From an uncultured Bacteroidales bacterium (lineage in GTDB: Bacteria > Bacteroidota > Bacteroidia > Bacteroidales > P3): a DNA stretch of 64,000 bases. The stretch lies in contig ONLW01000009.1 of assembly GCA_900318835.1 (NCBI GenBank), positions 1 through 64,000 on the forward strand. The letters are read 5' to 3'. Shown piece after piece: positions 27,563 through 34,999 of this stretch (positions are counted from its first letter, which is position 1; every line of letters starts with the position of its first letter). Both the position numbers and the translations under genes were made by a program. Under the pieces are notes generated by a model. That model was given only the letters and a program-made list of their open reading frames with translations, did not search any database and had not been told where the DNA came from.

Positions 27563-28633
27563 ATGAATATAAGGAAATCCACTCCCGACGACATCGAGCT
27601 CATCCTGCAGATGTACGACCATTCGCGAGGCGTGATGCGCGCCGACGGCAACAATGCCCAATGGGAAGGCTACCCCTTGCGCGAAGATGTCGAGGAGGAT
27701 ATCCGCCGGGGAGTGTCGTATATGATTGAAAACATGGGGACCTTCGCCTTGGTACCGGGCGTGGAACCCACCTACAGCTATATCGACCACGGACGCTGGA
27801 TTGACGACCGTACCCCCTACTCTACCCCGCACCGCTTGGCCGCACTGCCGGGCACCAAAGGCGTTGCCGACATTGCTTTCGCCTACGCCAAAGAACATGC
27901 TATCCACCTACGCGTCGACACCCATGCCACCAACCGTCCCATGCGCCATATCCTCGAAAAGCAGGGCTTCGTCTACTGTGGAATCATCTACATGCCTGAC
28001 GGTGGCCCACGCGACGCCTACGAATGGTGGCGCTACGATTGCGTGCCTACCGACCTCAAAGAGTATGTCGAGACAGTCATTCTCCCGCAGCATGAAGCCT
28101 ACGATGCAGCCCATCGTCCCAACCACATCCGCCGTGTCATCGCACGGAGTATGATGCTTCAACCATCGGCCATAACTTATGCGGCTGCCGCCATGCACGA
28201 CATCGGCATCTGCGAAGGACGCGAAATTCACCACCTGGCTTCGGGTCGCATCATTCGTGCCGACCAAAAACTACGTCAATGGTTTACTGAAGGGGAGATT
28301 GAAATCATTGCCCAAGCCGCCGAAGACCATCGCGCCTCCGCCACCACAAAGCCTCGCTCCCTGCTGGGATGCATCATATCAGAGGCAGACCGAGACATCG
28401 AGCCCGAAACCATCGTGCGACGCACCGTGGAGTATGGCCTCAGCCACTATCCAGCACTCGACCGTGAGGGCCATTGGCAACGCACTCTAGAACACTTGCA
28501 TGAGAAATATGCAGAAGGCGGATACCTGAAACTATGGATGGACAACAGTCCCAACGAAGCCCCTTTAAACGACCTCCGTGCCCTCATCCGTGACGAACGC
28601 CGCCTGAGAGAAATGTTTGATTCAATAATATGA
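27563..28633 (+). CDS. GNAT acetyltransferase fused to HD phosphohydrolase domain
   Basis: 356 residues from ATG 27563. Residues 1-160 are a GNAT domain (MNIRKSTPDDIELILQMYD, then LPGTKGVADIAFAYAKEH and RHILEKQGFVYCG). Residues 165-356 are an HD-type domain: HEAYDAAHRPNHIRRV, then AAAMHDIG (the HD pair), AAEDHRAS and ISEADRDIE. Each half is complete. HD proteins of this small type act on nucleotides or nucleotide-like phosphates; the substrate is unknown. The fusion suggests two steps on one substrate. It overlaps the next gene by 4 bases. Confidence 0.85.
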   Translation: MNIRKSTPDDIELILQMYDHSRGVMRADGNNAQWEGYPLREDVEEDIRRGVSYMIENMGTFALVPGVEPTYSYIDHGRWIDDRTPYSTPHRLAALPGTKGVADIAFAYAKEHAIHLRVDTHATNRPMRHILEKQGFVYCGIIYMPDGGPRDAYEWWRYDCVPTDLKEYVETVILPQHEAYDAAHRPNHIRRVIARSMMLQPSAITYAAAAMHDIGICEGREIHHLASGRIIRADQKLRQWFTEGEIEIIAQAAEDHRASATTKPRSLLGCIISEADRDIEPETIVRRTVEYGLSHYPALDREGHWQRTLEHLHEKYAEGGYLKLWMDNSPNEAPLNDLRALIRDERRLREMFDSII

Positions 28634-29121
28634 GTATCATCGTCATCATCCTTGCCTTCGTGTGCCTTGCCATAGGCGTCATCGGCTCTGTCATACCAGG
28701 TCTTCCGGGGCCACCTATTGCCTGGGGAGGAGTGCTGCTGGCTAGTTTAACACCATGGTGCAGCATCTCAGGTAACTTCATTGGAGTCACTCTTGCCGTG
28801 GCCGTCATCATCACGCTACTCGACTACATCATTCCTTCTCTGACCACCAAGCGCATGGGTGGCAGTAAATATGGTATCTGGGGTTGCAATATCGGGCTTG
28901 TCATCTCCATGTTTGGTCTTCCCTTTGGTCCCGCGGGTCTGTTGGGCGTTGTCTTCTGGCCTTTCCTGGGAGCCCTTGTGGGCGAACTGCTCAATCAAAA
29001 CAACCTACAGCCCTCCCTTAAGGCAGCCGTCGGTGCTTTTCTGGGATTCCTCACCGGCACCCTCCTCAAACTGGCCTACTGCATAGTCCTCCTCACGGTG
29101 GTCGTCGCAGCACTCTTTTGA
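28630..29121 (+). CDS. DUF456 membrane protein
   Basis: 163 residues with four to five membrane helices and the Gly/Pro-rich signature GVIGSVIPGLPGPPIAWGGV of DUF456, followed by TKRMGGSKYGIWGCNIGLV. Function of the family is unknown. It is translationally coupled to the GNAT-HD gene (ATG overlaps the stop). Confidence 0.88.
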   Translation: MSIIVIILAFVCLAIGVIGSVIPGLPGPPIAWGGVLLASLTPWCSISGNFIGVTLAVAVIITLLDYIIPSLTTKRMGGSKYGIWGCNIGLVISMFGLPFGPAGLLGVVFWPFLGALVGELLNQNNLQPSLKAAVGAFLGFLTGTLLKLAYCIVLLTVVVAALF

Positions 29122-29124
29122 AGA

Positions 29125-29688
29125 CTATTCCACGCCGTCAAGGCTAAGGAGCGAATGAACCGGTGCGATGCCCTCAAGAATGGCGCGGCCCTTCAGGGCT
29201 GGCAGCTCCACCAAAAAGATAAACTCCTTGATGCGTATCTTCTTGCCACCGATGGTCTGCTGACGCAGCGAGTCGACGATGCCCTCCACCGTGCCACCCG
29301 TAGCCAGCAGGTCGTCAAAGATGGTAACGTCGATATATTCGCCGTTGGCCTCGCAAGCGATAAAATCACTTAGGCGATAGAACAGTTCATCGCTGCCGTA
29401 TTCCTTTATGATTTCCACCTTCACCAGATCGCCCTCGGCATGAGGCAACTTACCCTTCTTGCGGAAAGGGACGATATTCTTCACATGGTCACTCACCGAC
29501 AGCAGCGGAGCGGCAAAGAGGAAGCCGCGGGCCTCAACAGTAGCCACATTGGGGGCCGTCGTCAGACGGTCAATTTCACTGATGGCCTGACTGAAAGCCT
29601 CCTTGTCCTGCAAAAAAGGCAGCACATCGATGAAGTCGATTCCCGGCTTGGGAAAATCCAGATAGTGTTTGATGACGTTCTCGAACAT
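29125..29688 (-). CDS. apt: Adenine phosphoribosyltransferase
   Basis: 187 residues. The N-terminus FPKPGIDFIDVLPFLQD and ARGFLFAAPL fit Apt, and the PRPP-binding loop is VTIFDDLLATGGTVEG. It salvages adenine to AMP in the cytoplasm. It lies 12 bases downstream of atoE on the same strand. Confidence 0.92.
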   Translation of the reverse strand: MFENVIKHYLDFPKPGIDFIDVLPFLQDKEAFSQAISEIDRLTTAPNVATVEARGFLFAAPLLSVSDHVKNIVPFRKKGKLPHAEGDLVKVEIIKEYGSDELFYRLSDFIACEANGEYIDVTIFDDLLATGGTVEGIVDSLRQQTIGGKKIRIKEFIFLVELPALKGRAILEGIAPVHSLLSLDGVE

Positions 29689-29700
29689 AACAATATTGTT

Positions 29701-31047
29701 TTACAAAGCCCAGACTACCAGTCCGCTGCAAATAATAATTCCAGTAATCAGCAAGTCCACCAGACAGTAGCCCATGATGTCGCGTGCCGAAAGCTTGGCG
29801 ATGGCCAATGCCGGCAGTGCCCAGAAAGGCTGGATGAGGTTGGTCCATGCATCGCCCCAGGCGATGGCAGTACCGGTGAGGCCGGCATCCACTCCGAGTG
29901 TCGCTGCTGCGGGCAGCATGATGGGCGCCTGAATGGCCCAGTGACCACCGCCCGACGGTACAAACATATTCAGCAGCGCCGCGAAGAAGAAGGTGATCAG
30001 CGGATAGGTAACCGGATTGCTGACTCCCACACAGAAGTCAGCAATAACATTACCCATGCTGACGCCACTGGCGCCCACACCGGTGATGATACCCATAATG
30101 CCGGCATAGAGAGGGAACTGCAGAATAATGCCCGCAGCACCCGTAGTGGCTTTGCCGAAAGCGCGCACATAGGCCATCGGCGTGCCGTGGAGCATCAAGC
30201 CCAGCGAAAGGAATATCATGATAACTGTGCCTAAATCAAGACTGCCGCCACGGAAGCCCAGCTTCAGCACCACAAAGGCTGCCAGCAGCAGGGCAATCAT
30301 CCACGAGAGGATGGGGCTGCGCTCAAGGCGCTGGGCGGGGGTAGGATGGTCCGACACGTCTGACTTGTCAGACACGTCCGACACGTCTGACAATAATTCA
30401 GGATCCACGGTCACAGCACCTTTTTTGGGGTGCATGAGCGTATTGGCAACGGTGATGGCCCCGATGACCAGCAGCACCATGACGAGGTTGTGGATATTGA
30501 AGATGGATTGCGACACCGGCACTGTGAGGTCCATCATGCCACCCGTCACCTTTCCAATCTCACCTTCGGTGGCCATGGTCAGCGGGATGGAACCCGACAC
30601 ACCGGCATGCCACACCACGAAGCCGCTATAGGCCGAAGCGATGAGCAGGCGGTAGTCGACACCCGCCAGCTGACGGGCGATGGACTTGGCGAAGACCACA
30701 CCGATGATGAGGCCAAAGCCCCAGTTGAGCCAGCAAGCCAGCGCCGAGACCACCGTCACCAAAGCGATTGCAGCCGCAGGCGACTTGGGAATACGCGCCA
30801 ACGCATCGATACCCTTCTTGATGGCGGGAGCCGCCGCCAGCGCGCTGCCACAAACAAGCACAAGGGCCATCTGCATGGCAAACGACAACAGGTTCCACAC
30901 GCCGTCGCCCCAGTGCTCGACCACCTCCAAGGGGGTCTGCGAGCAAACAAATATGGTTGCCACCGCCGCCACAAATGTCAGCAGGATGGCGAAGATAAAC
31001 GGCTCTGGGAGCCACCTTTGCACTAAACGAACACAGAATTTAATCAT
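29701..31047 (-). CDS. atoE: Short-chain fatty acid transporter AtoE
   Basis: 448 residues, about ten membrane helices, with family segments VQRWLPEPFIFAILLTFVAA, NWGFGLIIGVVFAKSIAR, and NMFVPSGGGHWAIQAPIMLP. AtoE-type carriers move short-chain fatty acids such as butyrate or acetoacetate across the inner membrane, which suits butyrate fermentation. Residues about 218-232 (LSDVSDVSDKSDVSD) form an acidic cytoplasmic-loop insert encoded by a 9-bp tandem array. It sits between alkaline phosphatase and apt on the minus strand. Confidence 0.92.
   Translation of the reverse strand: MIKFCVRLVQRWLPEPFIFAILLTFVAAVATIFVCSQTPLEVVEHWGDGVWNLLSFAMQMALVLVCGSALAAAPAIKKGIDALARIPKSPAAAIALVTVVSALACWLNWGFGLIIGVVFAKSIARQLAGVDYRLLIASAYSGFVVWHAGVSGSIPLTMATEGEIGKVTGGMMDLTVPVSQSIFNIHNLVMVLLVIGAITVANTLMHPKKGAVTVDPELLSDVSDVSDKSDVSDHPTPAQRLERSPILSWMIALLLAAFVVLKLGFRGGSLDLGTVIMIFLSLGLMLHGTPMAYVRAFGKATTGAAGIILQFPLYAGIMGIITGVGASGVSMGNVIADFCVGVSNPVTYPLITFFFAALLNMFVPSGGGHWAIQAPIMLPAAATLGVDAGLTGTAIAWGDAWTNLIQPFWALPALAIAKLSARDIMGYCLVDLLITGIIICSGLVVWAL
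30350..30393. repeat. TCTGACAAG-type 9-bp array inside atoE
   Basis: On the minus strand, five units such as TCAGACGTG, TCGGACGTG and TCTGACAAG encode SDV/SDK triplets in an AtoE loop. The same unit family occurs in tatA at 34479-34516. Confidence 0.85.
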
Positions 31048-31048
31048 A

Positions 31049-32206
31049 TTACAACTGCATCAACCAACGTATTTTCATAGGAATATCGATATTCTCCTGG
31101 ATACCGGAGAAATAGTGGGCACCGGGTCCCATGGCAAAGACGGGAACCATGCAGCCCGTGTGGCTGCCCCAGAGAAATTTCACCTCGTTCTGCCCCTTCT
31201 CAATGTCGCCGCTGGGCAGCGTCACGCCACCGGTCTCATGGTCGGCGGTGACAATGACCAGTGTGTGGCCGTCGGCCTGCGCGAAGTCGAGCACCGTGTG
31301 AAGCATCTCCTCGAAGTCGGCCATCTCGGCGCGCAGATAGGCGGTGTCGTTGTTGTGACAAGCCCAATCGATCTGCGAGCCCTCAATCATCAGGGCGAAC
31401 CCCTTCTCGTTGCGGCTCAACATGGCGAGGGCTTTCCTGACGCCCTGCGTCAGCACGTTGCCGCGGGCGGGAGCCGTCAGCGGGTCACCCTCGTAGAGCA
31501 GCGCCACCAGCTTGTCGCCAGCGAAACGGTTCATGCTATCGAGGGTGTTGACCACCGTGTAGCCGCGCTTTGCCAAAGTGTCGAGCGGCGAGAGGCCGTC
31601 CTTGCGGTTGGCCTTCTGGAAATTCCGACGACCACCGCCAATCATCACACTATGCTGGCACTGAGCCATCTGCAGGCTCAGCGTATCGAACATTTTTCTA
31701 TAAGGCACGTGGCCATAGGTCGAAGCCGGCGTGGCATCCAACACACTGGAGGTCACCACGAAGCCAGTGCTCATGCCATACTTGCGGGCATCGTCGAAGA
31801 GGGTGTTGTAGCGCGCCGAGTCGGGGCCCCAGTTCACGTGGTAGTTGTCCACTTTGTGGCCTGTCATTAAAGCCGTACCGCCGGCCGACGAATCGGTGCG
31901 GTACTTGTTGCGCGAATAGGTGCGCGAGAAACCACTGTAGGGGAAACGGAGAAAAGCCGAGTTGTTACCCTTCTCGGCCACCACCGACGAGTAGACCTGC
32001 GCCACGCCCATGCCGTCGCCCACGATGAGGATGACGTTGGTGGGCATCGGCACCTCGGACTGCGTCGCCACGGTTTTCTGCAGTTCCTCGATTTGCTGCC
32101 CGCGGTTGTCGATTTCCTCCTGCATCATCGCCATAAGACTCAGGCAGCTCGACAGCAGAAATGTCGACGGTAGCACCATCAAGGCCAATATCTTGCTAAT
32201 TTTCAT
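31049..32206 (-). CDS. Alkaline phosphatase (PhoA family)
   Basis: 385 residues from ATG 32206, with a lipoprotein-type signal (FLLSSC). The metal ligand motif IVGDGMG and the nucleophile motif TDSSAGGTALMTG are intact, as are the later HNNDTAYL and VTADHETGG metal-binding segments. It hydrolyses phosphomonoesters outside the inner membrane. A short coiled-coil-like stretch (EEIDNRGQQIEELQK) follows the lipobox. It begins a transcript that may continue into atoE and apt (1-base and 12-base gaps). A -7 box lies at 32244-32251. Confidence 0.92.
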   Translation of the reverse strand: MKISKILALMVLPSTFLLSSCLSLMAMMQEEIDNRGQQIEELQKTVATQSEVPMPTNVILIVGDGMGVAQVYSSVVAEKGNNSAFLRFPYSGFSRTYSRNKYRTDSSAGGTALMTGHKVDNYHVNWGPDSARYNTLFDDARKYGMSTGFVVTSSVLDATPASTYGHVPYRKMFDTLSLQMAQCQHSVMIGGGRRNFQKANRKDGLSPLDTLAKRGYTVVNTLDSMNRFAGDKLVALLYEGDPLTAPARGNVLTQGVRKALAMLSRNEKGFALMIEGSQIDWACHNNDTAYLRAEMADFEEMLHTVLDFAQADGHTLVIVTADHETGGVTLPSGDIEKGQNEVKFLWGSHTGCMVPVFAMGPGAHYFSGIQENIDIPMKIRWLMQL

Positions 32207-32243
32207 AGTGTAAGAGTTATTAACAGTATCATTGAACAATCTG

Positions 32244-32251
32244 CAAAAATA
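32244..32251 (-). promoter_or_regulatory. -7 box upstream of the alkaline phosphatase gene
   Basis: TATTTTTG on the minus strand, 38 bases upstream of the ATG; fits TAnnTTTG. Confidence 0.55.
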
Positions 32252-32271
32252 CAAAAAAAAATCCAATTACA

Positions 32272-32385
32272 AACTGCCTAATTATCAACACCCTCCTACC
32301 ACCAACTCCCACCCATCTCCCGACCAACAGCCCGTCGGCTCCCGACCATCGTCCACGACAGTGGGAGATGGCCGGCCGATGATAG
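32272..32385 (+). repeat. 11-bp ladder element, copy D (diverged)
   Basis: In the 450-base divergent gap before the DUF6266 gene. A diverged box (CTGCCTAATTATCAACAC) precedes units such as ACCAACTCCC, ACCCATCTCCC and GACCAACAGCCC. The terminal palindrome has decayed (GTCCACGACAGTGGGAG). Confidence 0.72.
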
Positions 32386-32421
32386 GGAAATGTTAAATGT
32401 TTTAAATTAACAATTTTCCAC

Positions 32422-32450
32422 TTGACAACGGAACTTTTTCGGATTATATT
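32422..32450 (+). promoter_or_regulatory. sigma70-like promoter (TTGACA-17-TATATT)
   Basis: TTGACA at 32422-32427, a 17-base spacer and TATATT at 32445-32450 match the enterobacterial -35/-10 consensus and not the Bacteroidetes one. It lies just upstream of a long inverted repeat leading into the DUF6266 gene. A chance match in AT-rich DNA is possible. Confidence 0.4.
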
Positions 32451-32466
32451 ATATATAGGTTAATTT

Positions 32467-32638
32467 TTTAACGGCGAATTTTACTAATTAAACTAATTGC
32501 TACGCTGGTCAATTGCTGGCGAATTACACTAATTCCGTTTGCCTCGCGCGGCGGCTGCCGCAGGCGATATTCGCGTAATTCGCCCATAAATAACAAAGAA
32601 AGTTAATTCGCTTAATTCGTAAAATTCGCCGTTAAATA
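32467..32638. repeat. Long imperfect inverted repeat upstream of the DUF6266 gene
   Basis: An outer arm at 32467-32499 (beginning TTTAACGGCGAATTTTAC) pairs with 32605-32638 with about four mismatches. An inner arm GGCGAATTACACTAATT (32518-32534) pairs with 32568-32585, and the centre is GC-rich and near-palindromic. The whole 170-base block could fold into one hairpin and ends 18 bases before the ATG. It could be a leader RNA structure or a miniature mobile element. Confidence 0.75.
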
Positions 32639-32655
32639 AAGAAAAAAAAGCAGTT

Positions 32656-33450
32656 ATGGCAAAACAACGTTTTGGAATCAACGACGGCTACCGCGGGAGC
32701 GTCGGGACGGTTATCGGCTACCAGTGGCGAGGACAATGGTGCCTGCGAGCACGGCCGCGCATGGTGCACAACCCGCGGACAGAAAGGCAACAGCAGAACC
32801 GACAGCTTTTCAAGGCTGTGTGGTCTTTCGCCACACACCTGCGCATGCCGCTGCGCACCAGCCTGAGACAGACGGCTATGGACAGCCACATGACAGAGTG
32901 CAACCGCTTCTTGCACATCAACAAGGGATGCTTCGCGCTGGACGGGGAAGGTCGGCTGACGGTTGACTATGAGAGCCTTGCAATCAGCGAAGGGCCAGTG
33001 GCACCAATAGGTTTCGAGGAGCCCGTGGTGGTGGGGGGTGCTGTCACCATCCCCTTCGAGAAGAACCCGTTGCACATTCGTGCCAACGGCGACGACGAGG
33101 TCTACCTGCTGGCGCTATGTCCCGACCTGGAGGACCACCGCCTGTCGGCACCCGTCTACCGTCGCAACAAGAGCATAAGCATCACGCTGCCAGAACTGTG
33201 GCAGGGACATGAGATGCACCTTTACGGCTTCGTCACCGACTATGCCGGGCGCTCCTCGGAGAGCATATACATCGGTGTTTTAGGGGATGAGGCTGAGGAT
33301 CTCGCGCTCGAAGATGTCGCGCCTAACAATACGGTAATGAGGGTCGTAGGCGGCCCTAAAGGCAGCGCTGTGGCTCATGACGAACTTGTGGTCGGGCGAA
33401 GGAAGCCCCTTGGCACTGCGAAGGAGGGCAGAGACGAGCTGCTCGAGTGA
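32656..33450 (+). CDS. DUF6266-family protein
   Basis: 264 residues. The opening MAKQRFGINDGYRGSVGTVI, with the GVTVIGYQWRG-type loop, fits DUF6266, a Bacteroidetes family of unknown function with no signal peptide. The family usually ends soon after the beta strands around residue 210 (SSESIYIG). The last 50 residues (EDLALEDVAPNNTVMRVVG...) lie opposite the coding sequence of the convergent gene, so the ORF has probably read on after loss of its original stop. A 171-base tail-to-tail overlap results. Confidence 0.78.
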   Translation: MAKQRFGINDGYRGSVGTVIGYQWRGQWCLRARPRMVHNPRTERQQQNRQLFKAVWSFATHLRMPLRTSLRQTAMDSHMTECNRFLHINKGCFALDGEGRLTVDYESLAISEGPVAPIGFEEPVVVGGAVTIPFEKNPLHIRANGDDEVYLLALCPDLEDHRLSAPVYRRNKSISITLPELWQGHEMHLYGFVTDYAGRSSESIYIGVLGDEAEDLALEDVAPNNTVMRVVGGPKGSAVAHDELVVGRRKPLGTAKEGRDELLE

Positions 33451-33768
33451 GAGGACACCGCGCTTGACCAACACAAGGTTCACCCGCACGAAATTGCTGT
33501 CGCACAGCGTGTATTCGTAGAGCGGGAAGGTGTTCGTGTCCTTCATCTCAGCCACCTCCTTCGTGATGTAGCGCACGGCGGCCAGCGAATCGGTAAGCAG
33601 GTGCCCAGGACCGTAGAGGTCTTGGAAAACAAGTTTATAGAGGTCCGTCGCCTCGGCAGCGGGATAGCGCTCGGCATACTTCATCAATGCCGCGTTACAC
33701 TGCGCGTGGGAAATTGAAAATTGAAAATTGAAAATTGAAATGAGCGCAACAAAAATGATTTTTTTCAT
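33280..33768 (-). CDS. Secreted protein of unknown function
   Basis: 162 residues from ATG 33768, with signal peptide MKKIIFVALISIFNFQFSISHA. The hydrophobic core of that signal (IFNFQFSIS) is encoded by a four-copy heptamer array. The mature region (CNAALMKYAERYPAAEATDLYKL, FQDLYGPGHLL) is well-formed but not recognised by name. The 3' end overlaps the DUF6266 gene by 171 bases. It lies 10 bases upstream of tatC on the same strand in reverse order (after it in transcription comes nothing close). Confidence 0.75.
   Translation of the reverse strand: MKKIIFVALISIFNFQFSISHAQCNAALMKYAERYPAAEATDLYKLVFQDLYGPGHLLTDSLAAVRYITKEVAEMKDTNTFPLYEYTLCDSNFVRVNLVLVKRGVLSLEQLVSALLRSAKGLPSPDHKFVMSHSAAFRAAYDPHYRIVRRDIFEREILSLIP
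33711..33741. repeat. AATTGAA heptamer array inside a signal peptide
   Basis: Four perfect copies of AATTGAA (plus strand). It lies in frame and writes the h-region of the signal peptide of the secreted protein at 33280-33768. Confidence 0.88.
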
Positions 33769-33778
33769 AGGTTTTCTT

Positions 33779-34474
33779 TTAATCGCATTCAACCTTCTTC
33801 ACTATCAAAATACTCAACTCCCAGAGCAAGTAAATGGGCACGGCGACGAGCGAGAGGGTGAAGGGGTCGCCCGTGGGGGTGATGATGGCGGCGATGATGA
33901 GGATGACCACCACGGCATGGCGGCGGTAACGCCTCATGAAAGTGCTCTTCAGCACGTGGAAGTTGGCCAACAGCCAGCACAATACCGGCAACTCGAAGAC
34001 CACGCCCATCAGGAGGCTCATCACCAGCAGGAGGTCGACATAGGAGGTGAGGGAAATCTGGTTAGGCACGTCGGGACTCACCTGATAAGTGCCGAGGAAC
34101 TGGACGGTGAATGGAAAGACAATGAAGTAGTTGAGCAGCACGCCGCCGAGGAACAGCAGATAGCCGCCACCCACGGCCCGCAGGGCCATGCGGCGCTCGA
34201 GGGCATAGAGGCCCGGGGCCACGAAGGCAAAGAGTTCGTAGAGCACATAGGGCGACACCACGACGATGCCCATCCACAGCGCCACGCGCATGTGGACGAG
34301 GAACTGCTGGGTTATCTGGATATTAATAAGATGGATATTGTCTCCCTTGGGGAAGAAGACTATGGCGAAGAGCTGCTCCTTGAAGCAGAAACAGAGCACC
34401 ATGGCCGCCAAAGCGACCACCAGCACACGCCAGAGGCGCGAGCGCAACTCGTCGAGGTGCTCCCAAAAGGTCAT
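33779..34474 (-). CDS. tatC: Sec-independent translocase subunit TatC
   Basis: 231 residues with the family N-terminus MTFWEHLDELRSRLW, which forms part of the twin-arginine signal binding site, and six membrane helices including YELFAFVAPGLYALERR. TatC recognises RR signal peptides and forms the translocon with TatA. It overlaps tatA by 4 bases. No tatB is visible, so this is a minimal TatAC system. A Tat-type substrate (aldo/keto reductase) is encoded two genes upstream. Confidence 0.95.
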   Translation of the reverse strand: MTFWEHLDELRSRLWRVLVVALAAMVLCFCFKEQLFAIVFFPKGDNIHLINIQITQQFLVHMRVALWMGIVVVSPYVLYELFAFVAPGLYALERRMALRAVGGGYLLFLGGVLLNYFIVFPFTVQFLGTYQVSPDVPNQISLTSYVDLLLVMSLLMGVVFELPVLCWLLANFHVLKSTFMRRYRRHAVVVILIIAAIITPTGDPFTLSLVAVPIYLLWELSILIVKKVECD

Positions 34475-34665
34475 GCTTTCTTGTCAGAGGCGTCGGAGGG
34501 GTCTGCCTTGTCAGACGGTTCCACTCCGTTCATGCCGTCCTTGAAGCTCTTGACGCCTTTGCCGACGCCGTGCATAAGCTCGGGAATCTTCTTGCCGCCG
34601 AAGAGCAGCAATACTACGAGGACGATGACGATAATCTCCCAGGTGCCTAAGAATAACAGTTTCAT
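34471..34665 (-). CDS. tatA: Twin-arginine translocase subunit TatA
   Basis: 64 residues: an N-terminal helix with IIVIVLVVLLLFGGKKIPEL, then the amphipathic helix MHGVGKGVKSFKDGMNG. This is the pore-forming component of Tat export. The acidic C-terminal tail (PSDKADPSDASDKK) is encoded by the same 9-bp repeat family that lies in atoE. Start codon and length are normal for TatA; it is translationally coupled to tatC. Confidence 0.95.
   Translation of the reverse strand: MKLLFLGTWEIIVIVLVVLLLFGGKKIPELMHGVGKGVKSFKDGMNGVEPSDKADPSDASDKKA
34479..34516. repeat. TCTGACAAG-type 9-bp array at the 3' end of tatA
   Basis: Minus-strand units TCTGACAAG, GCAGACCCC, TCCGACGCC, TCTGACAAG encode SDKADPSDASDK at the TatA C-terminus. 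Related to the array at 30350-30393. Confidence 0.75.
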
Positions 34666-34675
34666 TTTTGTGTTT

Positions 34676-34984
34676 TTAAAATATTGCCTTTTTCGTCTTT
34701 TTCCAGTTCCTTACCGTTTTTATAGACATGGGCACCTTTGAGGTATTCCCTTTTTTTTCCCATGCATCTATTAAACCTCCATATTCATCTATTAAACCTC
34801 CTCCATATCTACCTCCAGTTAGCACTATTCCGATGAGTCCAAAAATACCTACAAGGATATCCAAAAGTGTCTTACCAACGAGTCTTTCTAGCGGTTGTTG
34901 GTATAATACCACAACTATTAGAACGAGCGTAACTATGAATACGATGATGTAACCATAGGTTATGCGTTTTTTCAAAGGTATCAT
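34676..34984 (-). CDS. Small membrane protein of unknown function
   Basis: 102 residues with two membrane helices (GYIIVFIVTLVLIVVVLY and LLDILVGIFGLIGIVLTGG). The loop after the second helix has an internal duplication, YGGGLIDE and YGGLIDA, matched at DNA level (GGTTTAATAGATG twice). It is AT-rich compared with its neighbours. It overlaps the aldo/keto reductase stop by 4 bases and sits 10 bases upstream of tatA. A direct repeat flanks it (see 34873-34999), so it may be an insertion. No family recognised. Confidence 0.65.
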   Translation of the reverse strand: MIPLKKRITYGYIIVFIVTLVLIVVVLYQQPLERLVGKTLLDILVGIFGLIGIVLTGGRYGGGLIDEYGGLIDAWEKKGNTSKVPMSIKTVRNWKKTKKAIF

Positions 34985-34999
34985 ACCAACGAGTCTTTC
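34873..34999. repeat. 16-bp direct repeat flanking part of the small membrane protein gene
   Basis: TACCAACGAGTCTTTC occurs at 34873-34888 and again at 34984-34999, each followed within a few bases by CGGTTG. The first copy is inside the small membrane protein gene, the second at the end of the aldo/keto reductase gene. This suggests a local duplication or an insertion event. Confidence 0.7.
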
